DNA of 64,000 nt, from positions 1 to 64,000 of the forward strand of contig DASZRT010000152.1 in assembly GCA_035549075.1 (NCBI GenBank). Reading direction: 5' to 3'. The translations under genes were made by a program, and so were the position numbers. The notes below the pieces were generated by a model. The model searched no databases and was not told where the DNA came from. It saw nothing but the letters and a program-made list of their open reading frames with translations. The stretch is from DASZFV01 sp035549075. GTDB taxonomy: Bacteria > Myxococcota_A > Polyangia > Fen-1088. The stretch's first letter is position 1. Every line of letters starts with the position of its first letter. Positions 45,294 through 55,675 of the stretch are shown one piece after another.

Positions 45294-45410
45294 CGACCTC
45301 GAGCGAGCGAAGCGAGCGGCTCGAAGCAACCGGAGGCGCGGCTTCGCCGCGCCGGGCCGCTCCCAAGATCGTCTTGGGGGAGCCCGCGAGGGGGCCGGCC
45401 CCCTCGCGCG
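45294..45410 (-). repeat. three-hairpin repeat, copy B, between tRNA-Val and thrS
   Basis: Second copy of the element at 33605-33717, again directly 3' of a minus-strand tRNA. Stems: GGCGCGGC-TTC-GCCGCGCC (45335-45353), CCCAAGA-TCG-TCTTGGG (45362-45378), CGCGAGGGGGCC/GGCCCCCTCGCG (45385-45408). The region 45181-45293 next to it also holds a GCCGAC-TT-GTCGGC hairpin and the C-rich string CTCACCCCAACCCTCTC, but no gene. Confidence 0.7.
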
Positions 45411-45416
45411 TCCTTG

Positions 45417-45488
45417 TAGGCGCGGGCAGGATTGAACTGCCGACCCCTTCCGTGTCAAGGAAGTGCTCTTCCACTGAGCTACGCGCCT
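45417..45488 (-). tRNA. tRNA-Val (anticodon GAC)
   Basis: Cloverleaf on the minus strand: acceptor AGGCGCG/CGCGCCT, D-arm GCTC/GAGC, anticodon arm CTTCC-TTGACAC-GGAAG, T-arm GGCAG-TTCAATC-CTGCC, discriminator A. Anticodon GAC reads GUC/GUU. Located 290 bases upstream of thrS on the same strand. Confidence 0.95.
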
Positions 45489-45576
45489 GTCCGACGGGAA
45501 ATCGAATCCGCGTAAATTACGGTTCTCGTCGCGGGTGTCAAGTGAAAGCGGGTCGACTACCATCCGACCCAAGCTG

Positions 45577-47451
<1,875 letters not shown>

Positions 47452-47456
47452 GATCC

Positions 47457-48659
47457 ATGTCCGAAACCAACCCTCCTGTTCCCGTCCCGAGCCCCGAGCT
47501 CGAGATCAAAGACGCGCCCCTCATCTTCGGCCAGGTGTGGAATGGCCTCGTTCAAGAGCGCGGGCTCGAGAACATGGTGTTCCCGAAGGAGATCCTGTGG
47601 CTCGGCGGCGCGCCCGGCTCGGGCAAGGGCACGAACACGCCGTTCATCGTGCGCGAGCGCGATTTTTCGGCGCCGCCCATCGTCATCAGCGATCTCCTCG
47701 ACGCGCCCGAGATGCGCGCGCTCAAGGATCGCGGCCAGTTCGTCGGCGATCGCGAGGTGCTCGAGGCGCTGCTGCGCGAGCTGCTCGAGCCGAAGTACCA
47801 GACGGGCGTGCTCGTCGACGGGTTCCCGCGCACGCAGGTCCAGGCCGAGGCCGTGAAGCTGCTGCACGACCAGATCATGCAGCTGCGCGCGAAGTACTGG
47901 GGCACGCCCACGGGCAAGCGCTTCCGGCGGCCGATCTTCCGCATCACGGTGCTGTTCGTGGGCGAGCAGACCTCGATCGAGCGGCAGCTGCACCGCGGCC
48001 GCTCGATCGCCGCGCACAACGAGCAGGTGCGCCGCACGGGCACGGGCCAGCTGCTCGAGCTGCGCCCGACGGACATCGACGAGGAGCTCGCGCGCAACCG
48101 CTACCGAACGTTCAAGGAGCGGACGTTCGAGGCGCTCGCGAGCCTACGAAAGAACTTCCACTACCACTTCATCAACGCCGACGCGCCGCTGCCCGAGGTC
48201 GAGAAGAGCATCAACGCCGAGTTCCAGTACCAGAGCTCGCTCGAGCTCGGCCAGCAGACCTTCGACATCATCCACCACATCCCGCTCGTCTCCGAGGTGA
48301 CCCGGCACGCCCGTCAAGAGCTGGTGCGGCGCCTCGACGCCTACGAGCACGCGTCGGCGCCGCTCTTCAAGCAGATCGCCGCCTTCATCGAGGCGCAGAT
48401 CGTGCCCGTCATCGTGCGGCACGCGTTGGCTGGCCGCTGCGTCGTGCGGTCGGACGACGCCCTCTTTCGCGACGAGACCGCCGTCGAGATGGTGATCGAC
48501 ACGCTCACCGAGCGCGGCTACCACGTCGTGCACGACCAGCAGCGCATCCCCATCCCCTCGCGCGTCGATCGCGAGACGGGCGCCATCACCTGCGAAGAGT
48601 GCGTCCTCGCCTGCTTCGAGATCACGTTTCACCCGCCCGAGATCAGGCGCGGGCACTGA
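47457..48659 (+). CDS. adenylate-kinase-like protein with extra C-terminal domain
   Basis: 400 residues, about twice the length of a standard adenylate kinase. Residues ~45-245 form a nucleoside-monophosphate kinase: P-loop GAPGSGKGT (51-59), LLDGFPRT-type VLVDGFPRTQVQAEAV, the lid-hinge arginines in RQLHRGRSIAAHNEQVRRTGTGQ, and a final strand with FHYHFINADAPLPEVEKSI. Residues ~255-400 are a separate region ending in VHDQQRIPIPSRVDRETG and CEECVLACFEITF (a Cys cluster that could bind metal), for which I recognise no family. Follows the OmpA-like gene by five bases and overlaps the convergent LysR gene by 17. Confidence 0.85.
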   Translation: MSETNPPVPVPSPELEIKDAPLIFGQVWNGLVQERGLENMVFPKEILWLGGAPGSGKGTNTPFIVRERDFSAPPIVISDLLDAPEMRALKDRGQFVGDREVLEALLRELLEPKYQTGVLVDGFPRTQVQAEAVKLLHDQIMQLRAKYWGTPTGKRFRRPIFRITVLFVGEQTSIERQLHRGRSIAAHNEQVRRTGTGQLLELRPTDIDEELARNRYRTFKERTFEALASLRKNFHYHFINADAPLPEVEKSINAEFQYQSSLELGQQTFDIIHHIPLVSEVTRHARQELVRRLDAYEHASAPLFKQIAAFIEAQIVPVIVRHALAGRCVVRSDDALFRDETAVEMVIDTLTERGYHVVHDQQRIPIPSRVDRETGAITCEECVLACFEITFHPPEIRRGH

Positions 48660-49560
48660 GGCTGCGCAGGTCCGGCTTCCGCCCGTCGGGGAAGATCGCG
48701 ACGACCATGTCGATGAAGGCCCGCAGCCGGCGGCTCACGAGGCGACGCGACGGGTGCACGATCGAGAGATCGACGTCGACGCCCTCCAGATCGCCGAAGT
48801 GACGGAGCGTGCCGTCGGCGAGATCGCCGGCGACGATCGTGTCGGGCAGCATCGCGAAGCCCGCGCCCTCGAGCGCCGCCTCGCGCACCATGGCGAGCGT
48901 GGAGAGGCGCAGCGTCGCGCGCGGGACGACCTCGAACGCGCGCCGGCCGTTCGAGAACCGCCACGGCGGCGCGACCGGCCCGTTCTCGAAGAGGATCGTC
49001 GGCAGCGCCTCACACTTCCCCGCTGAGAGCTTGCCGAACTTCGCCGCGAAGCCCGGCGCCGCGACCAGCTGCATGCGGCAAGTCGCGAAGCGGCGCCTCA
49101 CGAGGTCGCTCGTGTCGGGCGCGTTGACGCGGATCGCGGCCTCGAAGCCGTCGGCGAGCAGGTCGAAGGCGCGATCGCCCACGACGATCTCGAGCTCGAC
49201 CTTCGGATACGTCGCGTAGTAGCGCGCCGCCAGCCGTCCGAGGAACAAGTTGCCGAACAGCGTGGGCGCGGCGATGCGCAGGCGCCCCGTGGGCTCGCCG
49301 CCGCCCTTCGACTGCAGCGACTGCTCGACGTCGTCGATCTCCGACAGCGTCGGCCCCGCGGCGTGAAACAGCTCGCCGCCCTCGGCCGTGAGGCGAAACG
49401 TGCGCGCCGTACGATCGAGCAGGCGCACGCCCAGCTTCTCCTCGAGCTCGCGCACGCGGCGCGAGAGCGACGACTTGGGGATCCGCCTTGCGCGCGACGC
49501 CCGCGCGAAGCCGCCGTGGGTGGCCACCAAAACGAAGTCCTGCAGCGCGTTCAGGTCCAT
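48643..49560 (-). CDS. LysR family transcriptional regulator
   Basis: 305 residues from the ATG at 49560 (a longer reading to 49596 would run into the promoter gap). The N-terminal winged helix is LysR-type: LNALQDFVLVATHGGFARASRARRIPKSSLSRRVRELEEKLGVRLLDRTARTFRLT is the usual run of this domain, and the periplasmic-binding-like effector domain follows (GRLRIAAPTLFGNLFLGRLAA...VVGDRAFDLLADGFEAAIRV). Divergent from the hydrolase gene at 49635, which it very likely controls, the usual arrangement for LysR regulators. Effector unknown. Confidence 0.93.
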   Translation of the reverse strand: MDLNALQDFVLVATHGGFARASRARRIPKSSLSRRVRELEEKLGVRLLDRTARTFRLTAEGGELFHAAGPTLSEIDDVEQSLQSKGGGEPTGRLRIAAPTLFGNLFLGRLAARYYATYPKVELEIVVGDRAFDLLADGFEAAIRVNAPDTSDLVRRRFATCRMQLVAAPGFAAKFGKLSAGKCEALPTILFENGPVAPPWRFSNGRRAFEVVPRATLRLSTLAMVREAALEGAGFAMLPDTIVAGDLADGTLRHFGDLEGVDVDLSIVHPSRRLVSRRLRAFIDMVVAIFPDGRKPDLRSLSARA

Positions 49561-49569
49561 GCCGCGAGT

Positions 49570-49627
49570 GTTCCAATTTTGGGACGAAACGTCCATGGGT
49601 TGTCATCTTGGCCCATCTTGAGGACAA
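49570..49627. promoter_or_regulatory. palindromes in the LysR-hydrolase intergenic gap
   Basis: The 74-base divergent gap holds GTTCCAATTTTGGGAC (49570-49585), a 16-bp palindrome with one mismatch; ATGGG/CCCAT (49595-49616); and TTGTC/GACAA (49600-49627) enclosing a direct repeat of CATCTTG. These are good candidates for the LysR binding sites, by position and symmetry only. Confidence 0.45.
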
Positions 49628-49634
49628 GGCCAGG

Positions 49635-50414
49635 ATGCCCGCCATGAGCCAATCACTGAACGTCGAGGGCATCGGAAACGTCAAGATCACCTTCACCGAG
49701 CGCGGCGAAGGCCGCCCCGTGTTGCTGTTGCACGGCGGCGCCGGGCCGCTGTCGGTGGTGCCGTGGGCCGAGGCGTTCGCGCGCACGCGCCCGGCGCGCG
49801 TCATCACGCCCACCCACCCCGGCTTCATGGGGACGCCGCGCCCGGAGGCGCTCGCGGACGTCGGCGGCCTCGCGCGCGTCTACGAGGCGCTGGTGCGCCA
49901 GCTCGCGCCCACCGGCGCGACCGTCATCGGCAACTCGATCGGCGGCTGGATCGCGGCCGAGCTCGCGCTGCGCGCACCCAACCTCGTCGACAAGCTCGTG
50001 CTCGTCGACGCCGTCGGAATCGAGCTGCCGGGACATCCCGTGGCTGACCCGTTCGCGCTGTCGCTCGAGGCGCTCATGAACCTCAGCTATCACGATCCCG
50101 TTCGCTTCCGCATCGATCCGTCGAAGCTGACGCCGCAGCAGCAAGCGGCGTTCGGCGCCAACCGCGCCGCGCTCGAGACCTACGCCGGCGGTCCGATGGA
50201 CGCCGGCCTGCGCGCACGCCTCGCGGCGCTGACGCGGCCGACGCTCGTCGTGTGGGGCGAGGCCGACCGCGTCGCCGACGTCGACTACGGCCGCGCCTTC
50301 GCCGCCGCGATCCCCGGCGCGCGCTTCCAGCTGCTCGCCGGCACCGGACACGTCCCCCAGATCGAGACGCCCGAGCTGCTCGCCGAGACGATTTGGCCGT
50401 TCATCTCGGGATAG
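49635..50414 (+). CDS. alpha/beta-fold hydrolase
   Basis: 259 residues from the ATG at 49635 (ATG at 49644 is an alternative). Alpha/beta hydrolase fold: PVLLLHGGAG (oxyanion region), nucleophile elbow GNSIGGW (Ser in G-N-S-I-G), acid in VVWGEADRVADV, and catalytic His in GTGHVPQIETPELL. Hydrolyses an ester or similar bond; substrate unknown. Divergent from the LysR regulator. Its 3' end is nine bases from the convergent acyl-CoA ligase gene. Confidence 0.93.
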   Translation: MPAMSQSLNVEGIGNVKITFTERGEGRPVLLLHGGAGPLSVVPWAEAFARTRPARVITPTHPGFMGTPRPEALADVGGLARVYEALVRQLAPTGATVIGNSIGGWIAAELALRAPNLVDKLVLVDAVGIELPGHPVADPFALSLEALMNLSYHDPVRFRIDPSKLTPQQQAAFGANRAALETYAGGPMDAGLRARLAALTRPTLVVWGEADRVADVDYGRAFAAAIPGARFQLLAGTGHVPQIETPELLAETIWPFISG

Positions 50415-50423
50415 GACGGCCGA

Positions 50424-52364
50424 TCAGTCGGCGTGCCCGCCGCCCGCGGACGTGTACATGGCGTCGATGACGGCGCGGTACTTCTCGGTCACGATCTTGC
50501 GCTTCACCTTGAGGCTGGGCGTCATCTCCCCGGCGGCCTCGGTGAAGTCGTTGGCGAGGACCGTGACCTTCTTGACGGTCTCGTGGGGCGCGAGCCCGGC
50601 GTTCAGGGCGTCGATGTCCTTCTTGAGCGCGGCGTCGAGCTCGGGAGACGCGACGATGTCGATGCCGCCCGCGCCGGCCTTCACGTGGGCGGCGTCGGCG
50701 AACTTCTTCTGCGCGTCTTCCGACAAGGTGACGAGCGCGACGCAGTACGAGCGCTTGTCGCCATAGACGACGACCTGGCTCACGAGCGGCGAGCGCGCCT
50801 TGAGCGCGTTCTCGAGCGGCTGCGGCGCGACCTTCTTGCCGTTGGCCGTGACGATGAGGTCCTTCTTCCGGTCGGTGATGCGCAGGAAGCCGCCGTCCTC
50901 GATCTGGCCGATGTCGCCCGAGTGGAACCAACCGTCGGCTTGCACCGCCTCGGCCGTCGCCGCGGCGTTGTTGTAGTACTGCCGAAAGACCGACGGGCCG
51001 CGCATGAGCACCTCGCCGTCGTCGGCGATCTGGACCTCGACGACGTCGAGCGCGGGCCCGACGGTGCCGAAGCGGTACTTCGTGAGCGTGTTGAGGAACG
51101 CCGCCGCCATCGTCTCGGTGAGGCCGTAGCCCTCGAGCACGAGCAGGCCGACGCCGTGGAAGAACTCGGCGATCTCGGCGGCGAGCGGCGCGCCGCCCGA
51201 GATCAAGAAGCGGCAACGATCGAGCCCGAGGCGCGCGCGCAGCTTCGAGAAGACGAGCTTGTCGGCGATCGAGCGCTTGAAGCCGAGCCAGCCGCCGACC
51301 GTCTTGCCGGAGCGCTCGGCGGCCGACGCCTCCTTGCCGACGCCCAGCGCCCAGCGCGCGATCGCCCGCGAGATCGCCGAGCCCTTGTCGAGCGCCGCCT
51401 GCACGCCCGTGTAGAACTTCTCGTAGACGCGCGGCACGCTGGCCATGAACGTGGGCCGCGTCTCGCCGAGATCCTGGCGGATCATGGGCACGCCGCGCGA
51501 GATCGTCGTCGTGAAGCCGAGCGCGATGCCCGCCCACTCGAGCTCGCGCGCCAGCACGTGCGCCAGCGTGAGGAACAGGTACTGCTCCTCGGTGTCGTAG
51601 ATCTGCATGGCGCGGATCGCGCTCGACACGCCCGCGACGACGTTCTCGTGCGTGAGGACGACGCCCTTCGGGTTCCCGGTCGTGCCCGACGTGTAGATGA
51701 TCGTGAACATCGAGTCGGCGTCGACCTCGGCGTGCGCGTCCAGCTCGCCCGCGTGCGCCGCGAGCCACGCCTTGCCCGCCGCGCGCATCGCCGCCAGTGA
51801 CGACACGTAGTCCCCGTCGACCTTCGAAGCGCCCAGCACGTCGGCGAGCGCGACGGCCTTTCGCCCGAGGTGGTCGGGCTTCTCGAGCACGGCGTCGCCG
51901 TTCATGTGCACGAGCGACGTCACGGTGAGCATGCGGTCGCGCGCGCCCAGCATCTTCTCGAGCTGCGCGGCGTCCTCGACGATGACGACCTTCGCGCCCG
52001 CGTCGCGCACGATGTACTCGCACTGCTCGGCCGTGTTCGACGGGTAGACGGGCACGGTGACGCCGCCCGCGAGCAGGATGCCGATGTCGCACAGGATCCA
52101 ATCGAGGCACGTCTGGGCCACGACGCACACGCGGTCGCCCGGCACGACGCCGCGCGCGACGAGACCGGCCGCGATCTCGCGGGCCACGCCGTCGGCCTGC
52201 CGCCAGGTCAGGCCCACCCAGGCCCGTCCGTCGTGGTGCTTGAAGGCGATCTTCTCGGGCGTCTGGGCCACGCGCCGCTTCCACATCTCGACGGCGGTCG
52301 CGGGCTCGGACTTGCGCAGCTGCTCCAATGAAGCGGCGGGCCCGGGGGCCGCGGGGGCGTTCAT
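50424..52364 (-). CDS. long-chain fatty acid--CoA ligase (AMP-binding)
   Basis: 646 residues from the ATG at 52364 (an ATG at 52391 would overlap the ubiB start). Activates fatty acids to acyl-CoA via an acyl-adenylate. ANL-family motifs: FTIIYTSGTTGNPKGVVLTHEN (A3), LFLTLAHVLARELEW, LISGGAPLAAEIAEFF, VLEGYGLTETMAAAF (A5), WFHSGDIGQIEDGGFLRITDRKKDLIVTANGKKVAP (A7-A8) are seen in order. The C-terminal catalytic lysine region lies in TPSLKVKRKIVTEKY. Close to the bacterial FadD15/long-chain type with a long insertion. Divergent from ubiB. Confidence 0.95.
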   Translation of the reverse strand: MNAPAAPGPAASLEQLRKSEPATAVEMWKRRVAQTPEKIAFKHHDGRAWVGLTWRQADGVAREIAAGLVARGVVPGDRVCVVAQTCLDWILCDIGILLAGGVTVPVYPSNTAEQCEYIVRDAGAKVVIVEDAAQLEKMLGARDRMLTVTSLVHMNGDAVLEKPDHLGRKAVALADVLGASKVDGDYVSSLAAMRAAGKAWLAAHAGELDAHAEVDADSMFTIIYTSGTTGNPKGVVLTHENVVAGVSSAIRAMQIYDTEEQYLFLTLAHVLARELEWAGIALGFTTTISRGVPMIRQDLGETRPTFMASVPRVYEKFYTGVQAALDKGSAISRAIARWALGVGKEASAAERSGKTVGGWLGFKRSIADKLVFSKLRARLGLDRCRFLISGGAPLAAEIAEFFHGVGLLVLEGYGLTETMAAAFLNTLTKYRFGTVGPALDVVEVQIADDGEVLMRGPSVFRQYYNNAAATAEAVQADGWFHSGDIGQIEDGGFLRITDRKKDLIVTANGKKVAPQPLENALKARSPLVSQVVVYGDKRSYCVALVTLSEDAQKKFADAAHVKAGAGGIDIVASPELDAALKKDIDALNAGLAPHETVKKVTVLANDFTEAAGEMTPSLKVKRKIVTEKYRAVIDAMYTSAGGGHAD

Positions 52365-52389
52365 CCCCACATAGTATAAAATTCCAGCC
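52365..52389. promoter_or_regulatory. shared 25-bp divergent promoter region
   Basis: The 25 bases between the acyl-CoA ligase and UbiB starts are AT-rich against a very GC-rich background (ATAGTATAAAATT). They hold TATAAA on the plus strand (52375-52380) and TATACT on the minus strand (52373-52378), each a near-consensus -10 about ten bases from the respective ATG, which would make both mRNAs almost leaderless. Confidence 0.4.
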
Positions 52390-53718
52390 ATGGCCGCGAA
52401 ACCCTTGTCCCGCGCGCGCCTCGCCGCGCGAGCCGTCCGGATCGGGCTGCTCGTGACGAAGCAGTGGGTGCGCTTCTGGCTGGGGTGGTTCGCGCTGCTC
52501 GTGCGCTTCTCGGGGCGCGACCGCCGGCGCGCGTGGTTCGGGCAGGTCGTCCTCGATCTCTTCCGCGAGCTGGGCGCGACCTTCATCAAGGTCGGCCAGA
52601 TCATGAGCACGCGGCCCGACCTCATGCCCGACTACGTCACGAAGGCGCTGCAGCACCTGCAAGACGACGTCGGCCCCTTCCCGCTCAACGACGTCCTGCG
52701 CGCCATCGAGCAGGACCTCGGTGGCCCCGTGTCGCGCCACTTCCCCGAGTTCGCGCCCGTGCCGCTCGCGTCGGCGTCGGTCTCGCAGGTGCACAAGGCG
52801 CGGCTCGCCGACGGCCGCGTCGTCGCCGTCAAGGTCCGGCGGCCCAACGTCGTCGAGCTGTGCACGTTCGACCTCGCCGTCATGCGGGCGGGGGCGCGCC
52901 TCCTGAACGCCATCCCGTCGATCTCGACGCTCGCGCCCGTCGCCACCGTCGAGGAGTTCGGCCGCGCGATCTTCCAGCAGCTCGACTTCCGCATCGAGGC
53001 GCGCAACAACCGCCGCTTCCGCGAGAACTTCCGCAACCAGCCCGCCGTGACCTTCCCCGAGGTCATCGAGCCGCTCTCGTCCGAGCGCATCCTCACGATG
53101 ACCTTCGTCGAAGGCACGAAGATCCTGTCGACGCGCCAGACGCGCTCCGATCCGAAGCGCGTCGCGCGCTTGGGCCTGCAGGTGCTCATGAAGATGATCT
53201 TCGAGGACGGCTTCGTGCACGCCGACCTGCACCCCGGGAACATCTTCATCACGCCCGACGACAAGCTGGCGCTGCTCGACCTCGGCCTCGTGGGCGAGCT
53301 GGACGCGCCCCACCGCCAAGGCTTCGGCCGCTTCTTCGCCGCCTGGGCCCAGCGCGACGGCGACACCATGGCGCGGCTCATGTTCGAGATGTCGTCGAAC
53401 GCCAATCCACATTCTGGCGCGCCGCCGCCCGACCCCGCCGCCTTCGAGCGTTACCGCGCCGCCATCATCGAGTTCGTGGGCCGGTATTGGGGCCAGCGCA
53501 TGGGCGAGGTTCAGGTCGGGAAGGTGCTCTTCGACATGCTGGGCATCCTGCGGCGCCACCGGATCCGCGTGAACCCGACCTTCACCATCGTCAACATCGC
53601 CATCGCCGTCACCGAAGGCATCGGCAAGCAGCTCGACCCCGACCTCGACCTCATGTCCGAAGCGTTGCCATACTTCCTGACGCACCCGCCGGCGGCCGCC
53701 GCGACCTCGACCAACTAG
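52390..53718 (+). CDS. ABC1/UbiB atypical kinase family protein
   Basis: 442 residues. Carries the family marks of UbiB/ADCK proteins: GATFIKVGQIMSTRPDLMP (KxGQ motif), VPLASASVSQVHKARLADG (Ala-rich loop in place of the glycine loop), VAVKVRRP (ATP lysine), FEDGFVHADLHPGNIFI (catalytic loop) and LLDLGLVGEL (DFG position, here DLG). UbiB proteins assist lipid/quinone biosynthesis at the membrane through ATPase activity. A single hydrophobic segment near residues 24-45 (WVRFWLGWFALLV) may anchor it. Other quinone genes are not nearby. Divergent from the acyl-CoA ligase, which also suggests lipid metabolism (inference). Confidence 0.93.
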   Translation: MAAKPLSRARLAARAVRIGLLVTKQWVRFWLGWFALLVRFSGRDRRRAWFGQVVLDLFRELGATFIKVGQIMSTRPDLMPDYVTKALQHLQDDVGPFPLNDVLRAIEQDLGGPVSRHFPEFAPVPLASASVSQVHKARLADGRVVAVKVRRPNVVELCTFDLAVMRAGARLLNAIPSISTLAPVATVEEFGRAIFQQLDFRIEARNNRRFRENFRNQPAVTFPEVIEPLSSERILTMTFVEGTKILSTRQTRSDPKRVARLGLQVLMKMIFEDGFVHADLHPGNIFITPDDKLALLDLGLVGELDAPHRQGFGRFFAAWAQRDGDTMARLMFEMSSNANPHSGAPPPDPAAFERYRAAIIEFVGRYWGQRMGEVQVGKVLFDMLGILRRHRIRVNPTFTIVNIAIAVTEGIGKQLDPDLDLMSEALPYFLTHPPAAAATSTN

Positions 53719-53866
53719 AAACGATTTTTCGGGAAGAATCCGGGAGGGGGCCGTGACACGGCTTGCGGGCCGGGGGGCTTGTGCGCAACGATTAAGCCTG
53801 CGTAATATCGCCTCATTAGCTTGGCCCTATGACACGCTCGTCAGGGTGACCCGTCTGGGTGAGACG

Positions 53867-55675
53867 ATGGAGCAGGCCAAGATACCGGAGCGCTATCGGC
53901 TCCTCGGAGAGGTGGGCCAAGGCGGCATGGCCGTGGTCTATCGCGCCATCGACGAGACGCTGAAGCGCGAGGTCGCCATCAAGGTGCTGCACCAGCACCT
54001 GTCGTGCGAGCCGGAGTCCAAGGCGCGCCTCCAGCGCGAGGCGCAGTCGGTGGCCAAGCTGCACCACGAGAACATCCTCGAGATCTTCGACTACTCGGGG
54101 CCCGACTCGCCGAGCTCGTACATCGTCACCGAGTTCATCGACGGGCAGACGCTCAAGGAGCTCGTGACGGCGCGACCCATCGCCTTCCCCGAGGTCGCGG
54201 CCATCGTCGCCGTCGGCATCGGCGAGGCGCTCGCGCACGCCCACGCCGCCGGCATCATCCACCGCGACGTCAAACCCGACAACGTCATGATCCGCAAGGA
54301 CGGCGTCCTCAAGGTCATGGACTTCGGCATCGCGCAGGTCGTCGACCTCGAGCGCATGACGGTCACGGGGCAGCTGCTCGGGTCGCCGGCGTACATGGCG
54401 CCCGAGCTCATCGAGGGCAAGCCGCTCGACTTCCGCACCGACGTGTTCGCCGTCGGCATCATGCTGTACCAGCTCGCGACGGGCAGCCTGCCGTTCGCGG
54501 GGAAGAACCCGCACGAGGTGCTGAGGCGCATCGTCGACGGCAAGTTCCCCGACCCGCGCACGCTCAACCGGCGCATCTCGGACGCGCTCGCGCGCACGAT
54601 GTCGCGCGCCCTCGCCCACCGACCCGAGGACCGTTTCCCGACGCTGGCGGCGCTCACGACCGAGCTGCGCGCGCAGCTCGGCGAGGCGGGCCTCACCGAC
54701 GTCAAAGGCGAGATGCGCGCGTTCTTCGCCGATCCCGCGGCGTACGAGGCGGCGCTGCCGGCGCGGCTCGCCGCGGGCCTGGCCGCGACGGCCGAGGAGG
54801 CGCTGCGCGCCGGCAAGCGCGCGCGCGCCATCGAGGCGTGGAACCGCGTGCTCACGTTCGACCCGAAGAACGCCGCCGTGCTCGCGGCGCTGGCGCGGCT
54901 CGAGGGCCACGCGCGCGCCAAGAAGACGGCGATCGCGGCCGCGGCGGCCGTCGGGCTCGGCGTGGGGATTTGGGCGCTCGCGCACCTGCCGCCGCCGCGC
55001 CCGGCGCCCGTCGTCGCGACGGCGCCGCCCGCGCCCAAGCCGGCGCCCGCGCCCGTCGTCGAAAAGCCGATCGCGCCCGAAGCGATGCCCAATGACCGAA
55101 GGCCGCCGCGCGTGCTCGTGTCGCGCCGAATCGCGGCGCATCCGACTGAGGGTTCGGGGGCCGACGGCGCGACGCGCACGTTCACGCTCGCGCCCACGCC
55201 CCAGAACGTCGACGTCTACCTCGACGGCCACCGCGAGCTCACGTACGACCCCGACCACAAGACGCTCACCGTGCCGTGGACGGGCGATCACGTCGTCGAG
55301 TTCCGCAGCGCCTCGGGCTGCTGCTTCGTCGAGAAGATCGAGCTCGGGCCCGACCGCCCGCTGCCGCCCGACGGCGTCATCGCGCGCCGGCTGAAGTGGC
55401 GGCCCGCCGTGCTGCGCATCGCGACCGAGCCGTCGCTCGAGGCGAGCGCCGCGAAGGCGGCGCGCATCCTCGTGCGCGATCCGAGCCGCGGCGCCGCCTC
55501 GGGCACGCTCGCGCGCGCGGGCGAGGACGTCGACGTGCCGTTCTTCGCCGACGACGACGGCAGCAAAGAGGTCGAGGTCTCCGTCGACACGGGCGAGTCG
55601 TTCACGTCCGAACGCCTCACCGTGCGCGCCGGCCAGCGGCAAGCCCACGTCGTGAAGCTCAAGGCGGCCAACTAG
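53867..55675 (+). CDS. membrane-anchored Ser/Thr protein kinase
   Basis: 602 residues from the ATG at 53867, just before the kinase domain (upstream in-frame GTGs exist). All active-site residues are present: GQGGMAVVY, VAIKVL, HRDVKPDNVMI, DFGIAQVV and GSPAYMAPELI. After the kinase (to ~280) come helical residues (AGKRARAIEAWNRVLTFDPKN, TPR-like), a transmembrane helix (AIAAAAAVGLGVGIWALAHL, ~365-385), a Pro-rich linker and a C-terminal extracytoplasmic beta domain (PEGA-like, VDVYLDGHRELTYDPDHKTL). So it senses outside and signals inside. Its TAG overlaps the next start (TAGTG), and an FHA-domain activator follows two genes on. Confidence 0.95.
   Translation: MEQAKIPERYRLLGEVGQGGMAVVYRAIDETLKREVAIKVLHQHLSCEPESKARLQREAQSVAKLHHENILEIFDYSGPDSPSSYIVTEFIDGQTLKELVTARPIAFPEVAAIVAVGIGEALAHAHAAGIIHRDVKPDNVMIRKDGVLKVMDFGIAQVVDLERMTVTGQLLGSPAYMAPELIEGKPLDFRTDVFAVGIMLYQLATGSLPFAGKNPHEVLRRIVDGKFPDPRTLNRRISDALARTMSRALAHRPEDRFPTLAALTTELRAQLGEAGLTDVKGEMRAFFADPAAYEAALPARLAAGLAATAEEALRAGKRARAIEAWNRVLTFDPKNAAVLAALARLEGHARAKKTAIAAAAAVGLGVGIWALAHLPPPRPAPVVATAPPAPKPAPAPVVEKPIAPEAMPNDRRPPRVLVSRRIAAHPTEGSGADGATRTFTLAPTPQNVDVYLDGHRELTYDPDHKTLTVPWTGDHVVEFRSASGCCFVEKIELGPDRPLPPDGVIARRLKWRPAVLRIATEPSLEASAAKAARILVRDPSRGAASGTLARAGEDVDVPFFADDDGSKEVEVSVDTGESFTSERLTVRAGQRQAHVVKLKAAN

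Noticed and set aside
45535..45576. Upstream GTG start (45535) for the OmpA-like gene
   Set aside because: The signal peptide begins at the ATG at 45577, and the extra 14 residues look non-coding.
50401..53685. 1094-codon minus-strand frame spanning the acyl-CoA ligase and ubiB
   Set aside because: Crosses two conserved genes in the wrong phase and lacks any recognisable domain.
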